NCBI GenBank assembly: GCA_003455715.1
Contig: DMQJ01000360.1
Location: 7,758-16,334, forward strand
Direction: 5' to 3'
Length of the DNA: 8,577 nucleotides
Source: Acidimicrobiaceae bacterium
GTDB taxonomy: Bacteria > Actinomycetota > Acidimicrobiia > Acidimicrobiales > Ilumatobacteraceae
Shown here: piece after piece, positions 1-5,819 of the stretch
Numbering within the stretch: position 1 is the first letter of the stretch
Layout of the letters: each line of letters opens with the position of its first letter
Position numbers and translations under genes: made by a program
The notes under the pieces: generated by a model
Told to the model about the DNA's origin: nothing
What the model saw: the letters and a program-made list of their open reading frames with translations, nothing else
Database searches by the model: none

Positions 1-1199
1 GCGGCGAAGGTGACGGCGTGCTGCTCGGCGATGCCGACGTCGAAGAAGCGCTCGGGGAAGCGAGCTTGGAACGGCAGCAGGCCGGTGGGGCCGGGCATGG
101 CCGCAGTGATGGCCACCACGCGCGGGTCGAGCTCGGCTTCCTTGATGAGCGCCTCGGCGAAGCTCTGCGTGTAGCCGGTGATGACCGCAGGTGGAGGACC
201 CACCATCGGGTCGAAGACCGGGGCGTCGTGCAGGTGCTTTTCGTCGTCGTCTTCGGCTGGCGAGTAGCCGCGGCCCTTCTGGGTGAGCACGTGCACCACG
301 ATGGGGCCTTCGGCCGACAGCTCGATGGCGTTGCGGAACGACTGCTCGAGCGACTCGATGTCGTGCCCGTCGACCGGGCCCACATAGCGAACGCCGAGTG
401 CCTCGAAGAACGACGGCGGTTGCAGGAACTCGCGCACCGCCGCCTTGAACGCCTCCACACCCTTCTCGGCTTGCGGGCCGACGTAGGGAAGGTCGCGCAG
501 GAACTGCTCGAGGCGTCGCTGACGGCGCACGTACACCGGGTTGAGGCGAATGTTGGTGAGGCTGTGCGACAGCTTCTCGGTGATGCGCTCGGGCAGACTC
601 GGGTGGTCGATCTGCGCCTTCTCGCGTTCGGTGGGGCCGGCCGTGAGGTTGGAGATGGTGGGGGCGTAGCTGCGGCCGTTGTCGTTGAGCACGATGATGA
701 CGCGCTGCTTGCTGTGGCCGATGTTGTTGAGCGCCTCGTAGGCCATGCCGCCGGTCATCGAGCCGTCGCCGATGACGGCAACGATGTGCCGTGTGGGATC
801 GGTGCCGAGGTCGCGGGCGACCGCCTTGCCGTACGCGTAGCTGAGGACGGTGCTGGCGTGGCTGTTCTCGATGAAGTCGTGGGCGCTCTCTTCGCGGTTG
901 GGGTAACCGCTGAGGCCGCCCGCTTGCCGTAGCTGTTCGAAACCGTTCTGGCGCCCGGTGACGATCTTGTGCACGTACGCTTGGTGTCCGGTGTCCCACA
1001 TGATGGCGTCGTCGGGGGAGTGGAACACCCGGTGGAGGGCGAGCGTGAGCTCCACCACGCCGAGGTTGCTGCCGAGGTGGCCGGCGTTCTCGGCCACGGC
1101 GCGAACGATGAAGTCGCGCACCTCACCGGCCAGCTCGGCCAGCTCGGGATAACTGAGGTCGCGAAGGTCGGCGGGCTGCCGGATCTGGTGCAGGGGCAT
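1..1199 (-). CDS. dxs: 1-deoxy-D-xylulose-5-phosphate synthase, N-terminal part (3' end outside window)
   Basis: Cytosolic ThDP enzyme that condenses pyruvate with glyceraldehyde 3-phosphate to DXP, the first step of the MEP isoprenoid pathway. Reading from ATG at 1199, 399 complete residues are present; the family is about 620-640 long, so roughly the last third lies beyond base 1. Visible landmarks: GHLGSNLGVVEL with His41; the ThDP/Mg motif GDGSMTGG at 144-151 closed by NDN at 172-174; NDNGRSYAPT, the actinobacterial form of this stretch; YVGPVDGHD; and DVGIAEQHAVTFAA at the cut edge, where Glu392 matches the catalytic Glu (E370 in E. coli). All expected active-site pieces of this part are intact. 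It is divergent from the P450 gene, with only 37 bp between the starts. A TAGCGT -10 box 9 nt upstream supports the ATG at 1199. The identification is firm; only the missing C-terminus cannot be checked. Confidence 0.97.
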   Translation of the reverse strand, partial: MPLHQIRQPADLRDLSYPELAELAGEVRDFIVRAVAENAGHLGSNLGVVELTLALHRVFHSPDDAIMWDTGHQAYVHKIVTGRQNGFEQLRQAGGLSGYPNREESAHDFIENSHASTVLSYAYGKAVARDLGTDPTRHIVAVIGDGSMTGGMAYEALNNIGHSKQRVIIVLNDNGRSYAPTISNLTAGPTEREKAQIDHPSLPERITEKLSHSLTNIRLNPVYVRRQRRLEQFLRDLPYVGPQAEKGVEAFKAAVREFLQPPSFFEALGVRYVGPVDGHDIESLEQSFRNAIELSAEGPIVVHVLTQKGRGYSPAEDDDEKHLHDAPVFDPMVGPPPAVITGYTQSFAEALIKEAELDPRVVAITAAMPGPTGLLPFQARFPERFFDVGIAEQHAVTFA

Positions 1200-1208
1200 G
1201 GCGGTCTC

Positions 1209-1214
1209 ACGCTA
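1209..1214 (-). promoter_or_regulatory. Putative -10 box of dxs
   Basis: On the minus strand the hexamer reads TAGCGT, matching the actinobacterial TAnnnT consensus. It ends 9 nt before the dxs ATG, so transcription would begin at or just before the start codon. The same hexamer sits 8 nt before the thioesterase start at 8159. No clear -35 box is visible. Confidence 0.45.
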
Positions 1215-1222
1215 CCGCGGAG

Positions 1223-1228
1223 TAGGTT
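1223..1228 (+). promoter_or_regulatory. Putative -10 box of the P450 operon
   Basis: TAGGTT (TAnnnT) ends 8 nt before the ATG at 1237. It favours that ATG over the one at 1198, which lies upstream of this box and overlaps the dxs start. Only 8 nt separate it from the oppositely directed dxs -10 box, so the two promoters share their core region. Confidence 0.45.
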
Positions 1229-1236
1229 CGGCGGCG

Positions 1237-2448
1237 ATGGCGCGGGAGGCCTTTCCTGTGGGTGCATCCGTCACGTTGGATGCATTCCACCTCGACCCCT
1301 ACCCCTGGTACTCGCGCCTCGTACGCGAGGAACCGGTGAGCTGGGTGCCGGCCGCGCAGATGTGGTTCGTCACGTCAGCGGAGTATTGCCGCGACATCCT
1401 TCGCGACGACGACCGATTCGTGGTTGGTTTCGAGCGCAGCACGGTGCGCGACATCCTCGGCGAGCACATGATGTCGGTCGACGGCGAGCGTGCTCGGCGT
1501 TACAAGCGTGCGCACCAGGGCCCCTTCCTGCCGGGCTCATTGCGGGAACACATGGAGCCACGCATCACCACCATCGCCCGCGAACTGGTGGGCTCGTTCC
1601 GCGACCGAGGGCAGGTGGAACTTCGCTCGGGGTTTGCCAGCCGGTTGCCGGTGTTGGTGATGCTTGCGTTGCTCGGCCTACCTGCGGCCGATGAACTGCT
1701 GATGCGCCGCTGGTACGACGCGTTGGAGGCTGCCTTGGCCAACACCGAGTTCGAGGCACGTACGCGGGAACTGGGCAAGGCGGCGGCCGACGAGTTCCAT
1801 ACGCACATCCGTGCCGCGGTTCGCCAACTGCGAAGCGACCGCAGGCCCGGCACCCTGCTCGACGACTTGGTGCACGCCGCCGCCGACGGACCCAGCGGGC
1901 GCCTCAGTGATGACGAGATCGTCCTCAACGCAGGCATCGTGCTGTTCGGTGGCATCAGCACGGTGGAGGCGCTGGTACTCGACGCGGTGTGGGCGTTGGG
2001 GCAGACCGAGGGGGCGTTGGAGGCAGCCGTCGCCGACCCCACCACCGTCCATCGAGCCGTACACGAGACCATCCGCTGGATGGGGCCGGTGCAAACCGCC
2101 CATCGCATGGCCACCACCGACGTCGAAGTCGGCGGGCACACGATTCGCCGTGGCGACATGGTGGCCTGTGTGCTCGCCGCGGCGAACCGCGACCCGGCAG
2201 TGTTCGAAGACCCCGACCAGTTCCGCCCCGACCGGCTCGACTCGCATCAGCACCTCGGGTTCGCCGCTGGGCAACACCACTGTCTGGGCCTCCATCTGGC
2301 CCTCGCAGAGTGCCGTGTCGCCCTCACCGAGTTGGTGGCCGCATTGCCGGGTCTGCGCGTCGACCCCTACCGGCCGAGCGTGCCGGTGGGCAGCGAGTTC
2401 CGCCAGCCTGACCATTTGTGGGTGGTGTGGGATACCGTGCGCGCATGA
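1237..2448 (+). CDS. Cytochrome P450
   Basis: Soluble bacterial P450 monooxygenase of 403 residues, the normal length for a class I enzyme fed by ferredoxin and ferredoxin reductase; neither partner is encoded here. It has the K-helix ExxR (E277-TI-R280), a PxxFRPDR meander (DPDQFRPDR), and the haem loop FAAGQHHCLG with the axial thiolate Cys349. The I-helix reads GGISTV (238-243): Thr242 is kept, but the acidic residue normally before it is Ser241. I chose the ATG at 1237 because a TAGGTT -10 box lies just upstream; the in-frame ATG at 1198 would overlap dxs and add 13 unremarkable residues. The stop overlaps the next start (ATGA, 2445-2448), so it is co-translated with the cyclase-family gene. 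It probably hydroxylates the substrate of this cluster; CYP family and substrate cannot be assigned. Confidence 0.95.
   Translation: MAREAFPVGASVTLDAFHLDPYPWYSRLVREEPVSWVPAAQMWFVTSAEYCRDILRDDDRFVVGFERSTVRDILGEHMMSVDGERARRYKRAHQGPFLPGSLREHMEPRITTIARELVGSFRDRGQVELRSGFASRLPVLVMLALLGLPAADELLMRRWYDALEAALANTEFEARTRELGKAAADEFHTHIRAAVRQLRSDRRPGTLLDDLVHAAADGPSGRLSDDEIVLNAGIVLFGGISTVEALVLDAVWALGQTEGALEAAVADPTTVHRAVHETIRWMGPVQTAHRMATTDVEVGGHTIRRGDMVACVLAAANRDPAVFEDPDQFRPDRLDSHQHLGFAAGQHHCLGLHLALAECRVALTELVAALPGLRVDPYRPSVPVGSEFRQPDHLWVVWDTVRA
2433..2438 (+). promoter_or_regulatory. Possible internal -10 box before the cyclase-family gene
   Basis: TACCGT (TAnnnT) ends exactly 6 nt before the ATG at 2445, the spacing expected for a leaderless transcript. 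It lies inside the last codons of the P450 gene, so an internal promoter may supplement read-through. Coding constraint could also produce it by chance. Confidence 0.35.
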
Positions 2449-3446
2449 GCGCACTCCCGTCGTACGAAGCGTTGCCTCGCCGAGCTGGCATGCCCGCCAG
2501 TTGGGGGCTCTGGGGTTCTCCTGAGGCCGATGTGTTCGGTTGCCTCAACATGCTCACGCCTGAGCGCGTGGTCGCGGCCGCTGGCCTCGTGCAGCGAGGG
2601 GCGGTGTTCGCACTCAACTGGAGCATGGGACTGCCCGATCCGCCGTTGTTCGGTCGCCAACGGTTCACCCACGAGGTCACTGGCACCGACACGTCCACCA
2701 GCCACGACGATGTGCTGCATGGCTGGAACACTCAGTCGAGCAGCCAGTGGGATGGCTTCCGGCACATCCGCAACCATGCTGCCGACAGCGACGAGGCAGG
2801 TACCGGGCACTTCGGCGGCATCGACGACGCGCAGCACGGCATCCACCATTGGGCACAGCGTGGCCTCGTGGGGCGCGGCGTGCTGGCCGACATCGGCCGC
2901 TGGCGGAAGGCGGTCGGGCGCCCGCTGCACTACGACGAGTCCGACCCCATCGAGCCTGAAGAGATCGGCGAGTGCCTGGCGGCGCAGGGCACCGAGTTGC
3001 AGGAAGGCGATGTGCTGCTGGTGCGCACCGGCTGGGTGGGCTGGTACGAGGGGCTCGACGCAGCGAGTCGCCAGGCGTTGGCGGCTCCGGGTGCGCTGGC
3101 CACGCCCGGGTTCCGCAGCGGTGAACACCTTGCCGAGTACCTGTGGAACCTGCACATCTCGGCCATCGGCTGCGACAACCCGGCGGTGGAGGTATGGCCC
3201 CCCGGCGCGCTGCTGTCGGCCGAGGAGGAGGCAGCGGCCCGCCACGACCGTCGTCGGCTGCACGAGATCTTCACGCACACCTTGCTGTTGCCGATGCTCG
3301 GCTTGCCGCTCGGCGAGTTGTGGACGTTGGAGGCGCTGGCCGCCGACTGCGCTGCCGATGGCCGGTACGAGTGCATGTTCACCTCGGCGCCGCTCAACCT
3401 GCCCAACGGTGTGGCCAGCCCGCCCAACGCCCTCGCGATCAAGTAG
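2445..3446 (+). CDS. Cyclase-family (PF04199-like) metal-dependent hydrolase
   Basis: Cytosolic protein of 333 residues resembling the cyclase/kynurenine-formamidase superfamily, whose members hydrolyse amides, lactams or related C-N/C-O bonds at a Mn or Zn site (kynurenine formamidase, isatin hydrolase). The metal motif is not the classical HxGTHxDxPxH. Here it is QSSSQWDGFRH: Asp103 and His107 align with two ligands, while both HxGTH histidines are Gln97 and Gln101. This looks like the QWDG(F/L)RH branch of the family. Other family-like stretches are GRGVLADIGRW and EGDVLLVRTGWVGWY, and the chain is longer than the roughly 210-260 residues of classical members. The start at 2445 (MSALPSYEAL) is favoured by the ATGA overlap with the P450 and by an adjacent -10-like box; an upstream in-frame ATG at 2418 lies deep in the P450. 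It may open a ring or hydrolyse an intermediate made by the P450 and SDRs; substrate unknown. Confidence 0.88.
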   Translation: MSALPSYEALPRRAGMPASWGLWGSPEADVFGCLNMLTPERVVAAAGLVQRGAVFALNWSMGLPDPPLFGRQRFTHEVTGTDTSTSHDDVLHGWNTQSSSQWDGFRHIRNHAADSDEAGTGHFGGIDDAQHGIHHWAQRGLVGRGVLADIGRWRKAVGRPLHYDESDPIEPEEIGECLAAQGTELQEGDVLLVRTGWVGWYEGLDAASRQALAAPGALATPGFRSGEHLAEYLWNLHISAIGCDNPAVEVWPPGALLSAEEEAAARHDRRRLHEIFTHTLLLPMLGLPLGELWTLEALAADCAADGRYECMFTSAPLNLPNGVASPPNALAIK

Positions 3447-3458
3447 AGAGAGATCCTC

Positions 3459-4274
3459 ATGACCGGAGTATTCGAAGGACAGAGTGCGCTCGTCACCGGC
3501 GGCGCCACGGGTATCGGCTTGGCCTGCGCCACGCACCTTGCACGCGACGGCGCTGCAGTGGTGTTGGCGGGCCGTCGAGCCGACAAGTTGGAGGAAGCGG
3601 CCGCGGGCCTGCGCGCTAACGGTGCAGCGGAGGTGCACACCGTGGTGTGCGATGTCACCGATGAGGCTGCGGTGGAGGCCGCGTGCTCGGTGGCGGCGGG
3701 GGTGGGCCGGTTCACGATGGTGGTGGCCAACGCCGGCACCGGCGCGGCGTCGCCCATTCACCTCACACCGCTGGAGGAGTGGAACTCGGTGATGGCCACC
3801 AATGTCACCGGGGCGTTCCTCACCATCAAGCACTCGGCCGCCCACCTTGCGCGCAACGGCGGTGGGTCCATCGCCGCCGTGTCATCCATCGCCGGGCCGC
3901 TCACCCACCGCTACATGACCTCGTACTGCGTCTCCAAGGCGGCGCTGGAGATGCTGGTGCGCCAGGCCGCCGACGAGTTGGGCTCGGTCGGCATTCGTGC
4001 CAACGCAGTACGCCCGAGCCTGGTGCCCACCGACATCTCGGTGGGCCTCACCAGCAGCCCCGACGTGGTGCAGGACTACCTCGACCAGATCCCTGTGGGC
4101 CGCCTCGGCACTGTTGACGACATCGCCTCGGCGGTGCGGTTCCTGCTCGGGCCGGAGAGTTCGTGGATCACCGGCCAGTGCATCAGCACCGACGGCGGCC
4201 ACACGCTGCGCCGCGGCCCCAACCTCACCCCGCTGATGGAGATGGTCCTCGGCCCCAACGCCCACCCGCACTGA
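3459..4274 (+). CDS. Short-chain dehydrogenase/reductase (SDR), first copy
   Basis: Classical SDR oxidoreductase of 271 residues with a Rossmann fold that interconverts an alcohol and a ketone using NAD(P). Cofactor motif TGGATGIG (13-20), CDVTD around 64-68, NAG at 91-93, and the catalytic tetrad Asn115, Ser143, Tyr156, Lys160 (YCVSK) are all present; STDGG lies near the C-terminus. After the second strand the sequence is AGRR (37-40); the arginines suggest preference for NADP(H). A tail of about 20 residues follows the DGG motif. The gene starts 12 nt after the cyclase-family stop, with a purine-rich GAGAGAG as a plausible ribosome-binding site, so it belongs to the P450 operon. It probably oxidises a hydroxyl made by the P450 or reduces a keto intermediate; the substrate is not predictable. 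Confidence 0.95.
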   Translation: MTGVFEGQSALVTGGATGIGLACATHLARDGAAVVLAGRRADKLEEAAAGLRANGAAEVHTVVCDVTDEAAVEAACSVAAGVGRFTMVVANAGTGAASPIHLTPLEEWNSVMATNVTGAFLTIKHSAAHLARNGGGSIAAVSSIAGPLTHRYMTSYCVSKAALEMLVRQAADELGSVGIRANAVRPSLVPTDISVGLTSSPDVVQDYLDQIPVGRLGTVDDIASAVRFLLGPESSWITGQCISTDGGHTLRRGPNLTPLMEMVLGPNAHPH

Positions 4275-4276
4275 CG

Positions 4277-4345
4277 ATGGACGACCCAGAGATCGTGGCC
4301 GTGTTCGAGGCTCTCGACTCGCTGGCGCCACGGCCTCGCGGGTGA
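4277..4345 (+). CDS. Possible 22-residue peptide between the two SDR genes
   Basis: An ATG two bases after the SDR stop (TGA-cg-ATG) opens a reading frame for MDDPEIVAVFEALDSLAPRPRG, ending 10 nt before the second SDR. The spacing would allow translational coupling. The N-terminal part (DDPEIVAVFEALDSL) is acidic and could form a short helix; the end is basic and proline-rich. I recognise no family. It may be a leader peptide, a remnant of a gene start, or a chance frame in an 81-nt spacer. I see nothing else in that spacer except the -10-like box before the second SDR. Confidence 0.25.
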   Translation: MDDPEIVAVFEALDSLAPRPRG

Positions 4346-4349
4346 GACT
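4344..4349 (+). promoter_or_regulatory. Weak -10-like box before the second SDR
   Basis: GAGACT keeps the two most conserved positions of TAnnnT (A at 2, T at 6) and ends exactly 6 nt before the ATG at 4356. The AGGG directly touching the ATG is too close to act as an ordinary ribosome-binding site, which favours leaderless initiation. The evidence is weak alone. Confidence 0.25.
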
Positions 4350-4355
4350 GCAGGG

Positions 4356-5144
4356 ATGCACACCTCGCTCTTCGATCTCACCGGCCACGTCGCACTTGTC
4401 ACCGGAGGCAACAGCGGCATCGGTCTGGGCATGGCGAAGGCGCTCGCCGAACACGGTGCGTCGGTTGCCATCTGGGGCACCAACCCGGCGAAGAACGCGG
4501 CGGCTGCGGAGGAGTTGCGAGCCATCGGCCGACCGGTGCTCGACCTGGTGTGCGATGTGGGCGACCACCAGGCCGTGATCGACTCGATGGCCGCCACGGT
4601 CGACCGCTTCGGCAGGCTCGACTCGTGCTTCGTCAACGCCGGCGTGGGCGGCAAGGCACCGAGCTTCGCCGAGATGACCGAGGAGGAATGGCACCGCGTG
4701 CTGCGGGTGAACCTCGACGGCGCGTTCTTCACCGCCCAGGAGGCCGTGAAGCGGATGAAAGGGCAAGACCCGCAGGGTGGCTCCATCGTGTTCACCACGT
4801 CCGGGTCGGCGTTCTACGGCCAGCAGCGCGGCCAGCACTACGGCGGCAGCAAGGCGGCCCTCAACGCGATGATGAAGGGCATCGCCGTCGAGCACGCCCG
4901 CCACGGCATTCGCTGCAACTCGGTGCTGCCCGGCTGGGTGGAGACCGACATGACCGAACCGGCGCTGGGCTGGAGCACGTTCGTGGAAAAGGTGATGCCG
5001 CGCATCCCGATGCGCCGCTGGGGCGTGCCCGCCGACTTCGGTGGCATCGCCGTCTACCTCGCCAGCCAGGCCAGTTCGTGGCACACCGGCGACGTCATCA
5101 CCCCTCGACGGCGGCCACCACTCGTTCTGAGGGTCGTAGAATAG
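4356..5144 (+). CDS. Short-chain dehydrogenase/reductase (SDR), second copy, C-terminus frameshifted
   Basis: Classical SDR oxidoreductase. Cofactor motif TGGNSGIG (16-23), CDVGD, NAG at 94-96, and catalytic tetrad Asn119, Ser149, Tyr162, Lys166 (YGGSK) are intact. As written, the frame gives 262 residues ending in PRRRPPLVLRVVE, which is not an SDR end. Dropping one C from the CCCC at 5101-5104 gives GDVITLDGGHHSF and a stop at 5128-5130 (257 residues), the expected DGG ending. So either the sequence has a homopolymer error or the allele has lost its last dozen residues. The catalytic core is unaffected, but the C-terminal segment of SDRs helps shape the cofactor site and tetramer. It differs clearly from the first SDR, so it is not a recent duplicate. 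It probably acts in the same pathway. The start at 4356 is set by the N-terminal motif distance. Confidence 0.92.
   Translation: MHTSLFDLTGHVALVTGGNSGIGLGMAKALAEHGASVAIWGTNPAKNAAAAEELRAIGRPVLDLVCDVGDHQAVIDSMAATVDRFGRLDSCFVNAGVGGKAPSFAEMTEEEWHRVLRVNLDGAFFTAQEAVKRMKGQDPQGGSIVFTTSGSAFYGQQRGQHYGGSKAALNAMMKGIAVEHARHGIRCNSVLPGWVETDMTEPALGWSTFVEKVMPRIPMRRWGVPADFGGIAVYLASQASSWHTGDVITPRRRPPLVLRVVE
5101..5104 (+). other. Homopolymer site of the apparent frameshift in the second SDR
   Basis: Four consecutive C bases mark the point where the SDR frame leaves the family pattern. Removing one restores LDGGHHSF and a TGA stop at 5128-5130. A sequencing or assembly error, a real indel, or +1 slippage by the ribosome would all look like this. 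Confidence 0.75.
5137..5142 (+). promoter_or_regulatory. Putative -10 box of the nucleotidyltransferase module
   Basis: TAGAAT is the best TAnnnT match in the window and ends 6 nt before the ATG at 5149. AGGAAG fills the gap directly before the ATG. This gives the two-gene module its own promoter just after the restored stop of the SDR gene, and supports 5149 over the in-frame ATG at 5179 as the start. Confidence 0.5.
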
Positions 5145-5148
5145 GAAG

Positions 5149-5361
5149 ATGAGCACGACGCGAACTCCGGGTAGTCGAATGGAGCGTGTCGTCGTGCGGG
5201 CAGCGCTTGGAGCTGAGCCAGATGACCGGCAGTTCTGGCTCTCGCGGCCGGCCAACGAGCGTCTCGCCGCCGTCACGGCGCTTCGCCGCACAATCTTGGG
5301 AACTGGCGATGGACCTGGATCGCGACTTCAACGAGTTTGTTCAGTCATTTCTCGCCCATGA
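5149..5361 (+). CDS. Small partner protein of a nucleotidyltransferase (possible toxin-antitoxin component)
   Basis: Predicted cytosolic protein of 70 residues. The middle, DDRQFWLSRPANERLAAVTALRR (about 25-47), is the conserved core of a small-protein family found just upstream of DUF6036-type nucleotidyltransferases; SRLQRVCSVI near the end also fits the C-terminus I recall for these partners, so the frame appears real to its stop. Its 3' end overlaps the nucleotidyltransferase start by 53 nt in another frame, implying coupled translation. The start at 5149 follows a strong -10 box. An in-frame ATG at 5179 would give 60 residues beginning MERVVVRAALG and looks closer to homologous N-termini, so it is a real alternative. 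No biochemical role is established to my knowledge. Pairing with a nucleotidyltransferase suggests a toxin-antitoxin-like or regulatory pair; that is inference. Confidence 0.7.
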   Translation: MSTTRTPGSRMERVVVRAALGAEPDDRQFWLSRPANERLAAVTALRRTILGTGDGPGSRLQRVCSVISRP

Positions 5362-5791
5362 TGTGCGCTTCATGGTCGTTGGCGGCTATGCCCTAGCCGC
5401 CCACGGGCTGCCACGCGCAACAGGCGACTTCGACACGTGGGTCTGGGTGGGAGAGTCAAATGCGCAGCGAGTTCTTGCGGCGCTGGACGACTTCGGATTC
5501 GGCGGCCTCGGGCTGACCGCGGACGACTTCGCTCAGCCTGGGCGCGTGGTGCAGCTTGGGTATCCGCCGTGTCGCATCGACATCCTCACCTCAATCGACG
5601 GTGTCGACTTCGACGAGGCGTGGCCGAACCGTTCCATCGTGGCCGTCGACGGCATGGAGCTACCGGTCATCGGACGGGACGATCTCGTACGCAACAAGCG
5701 TGCCGTCGGACGACCCCAGGACATCGCTGACGTTGCGCGCTTGACAGCAGACGGCGAGGGGCCGATCTCGGGCACGCCGATGACCGGGTGA
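5309..5791 (+). CDS. DUF6036-like nucleotidyltransferase
   Basis: Predicted cytosolic protein of 160 residues with the small nucleotidyltransferase fold. The signature is VVGGYALAAHG (23-33) followed by RATGDFDTWVW: the GG pair and the D40-F-D42 dyad are the expected nucleotide- and metal-binding elements. The C-terminal VIGRDDLVRNKRAVGRPQDIADVARL is typical of the family. Such enzymes transfer a nucleotide to a protein, RNA or small molecule; the target here is unknown. I chose ATG 5309 (MDLDRDFNEF) because homologs begin at this helix; the frame is open back to 5186, but that part overlaps the partner gene and has no family character. It overlaps the upstream partner gene by 53 nt. The pair has a less GC-biased codon choice (ttt, gtt, cta) than neighbouring genes, a sign of transfer. 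It resembles toxin-antitoxin or abortive-infection nucleotidyltransferases but lacks a HEPN partner. Confidence 0.88.
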   Translation: MDLDRDFNEFVQSFLAHDVRFMVVGGYALAAHGLPRATGDFDTWVWVGESNAQRVLAALDDFGFGGLGLTADDFAQPGRVVQLGYPPCRIDILTSIDGVDFDEAWPNRSIVAVDGMELPVIGRDDLVRNKRAVGRPQDIADVARLTADGEGPISGTPMTG

Positions 5792-5806
5792 TGGCGGGTC
5801 GCGTGG

Positions 5807-5812
5807 AACACT
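5807..5812 (+). promoter_or_regulatory. Weak -10-like box before the ThDP enzyme
   Basis: AACACT keeps A at position 2 and T at position 6 of TAnnnT and ends 7 nt before the ATG at 5820. There is no purine-rich ribosome-binding site before this start. It would let the enzyme be transcribed independently of the module upstream. Weak evidence by itself. Confidence 0.25.
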
Positions 5813-5819
5813 GACAGAC

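Noticed and set aside
18..932. Long plus-strand open frame of 304 codons
   Set aside because: It is the antisense of dxs; the minus-strand frame has clear Dxs motifs, while this one has low-complexity Ala/Val/Arg/Gly sequence with no family pattern.
1198..1236. N-terminal extension of the P450 from the ATG at 1198
   Set aside because: It would overlap the dxs start codon, places the -10 box inside the gene, and adds 13 residues without P450 character.
2367..3845. Minus-strand open frame of 492 codons
   Set aside because: It lies opposite the cyclase-family gene and the first SDR, both with intact motifs; long antisense frames are expected at this GC content.
3459..5144. Tandem SDR genes as a recent duplication
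   Set aside because: Beyond the shared family motifs the two proteins differ throughout, including cofactor loop and C-terminus, so recent duplication is not supported.
3882..5291. Minus-strand open frame of 469 codons
   Set aside because: It is antisense to both SDR genes and runs into the nucleotidyltransferase module; no recognisable domain.
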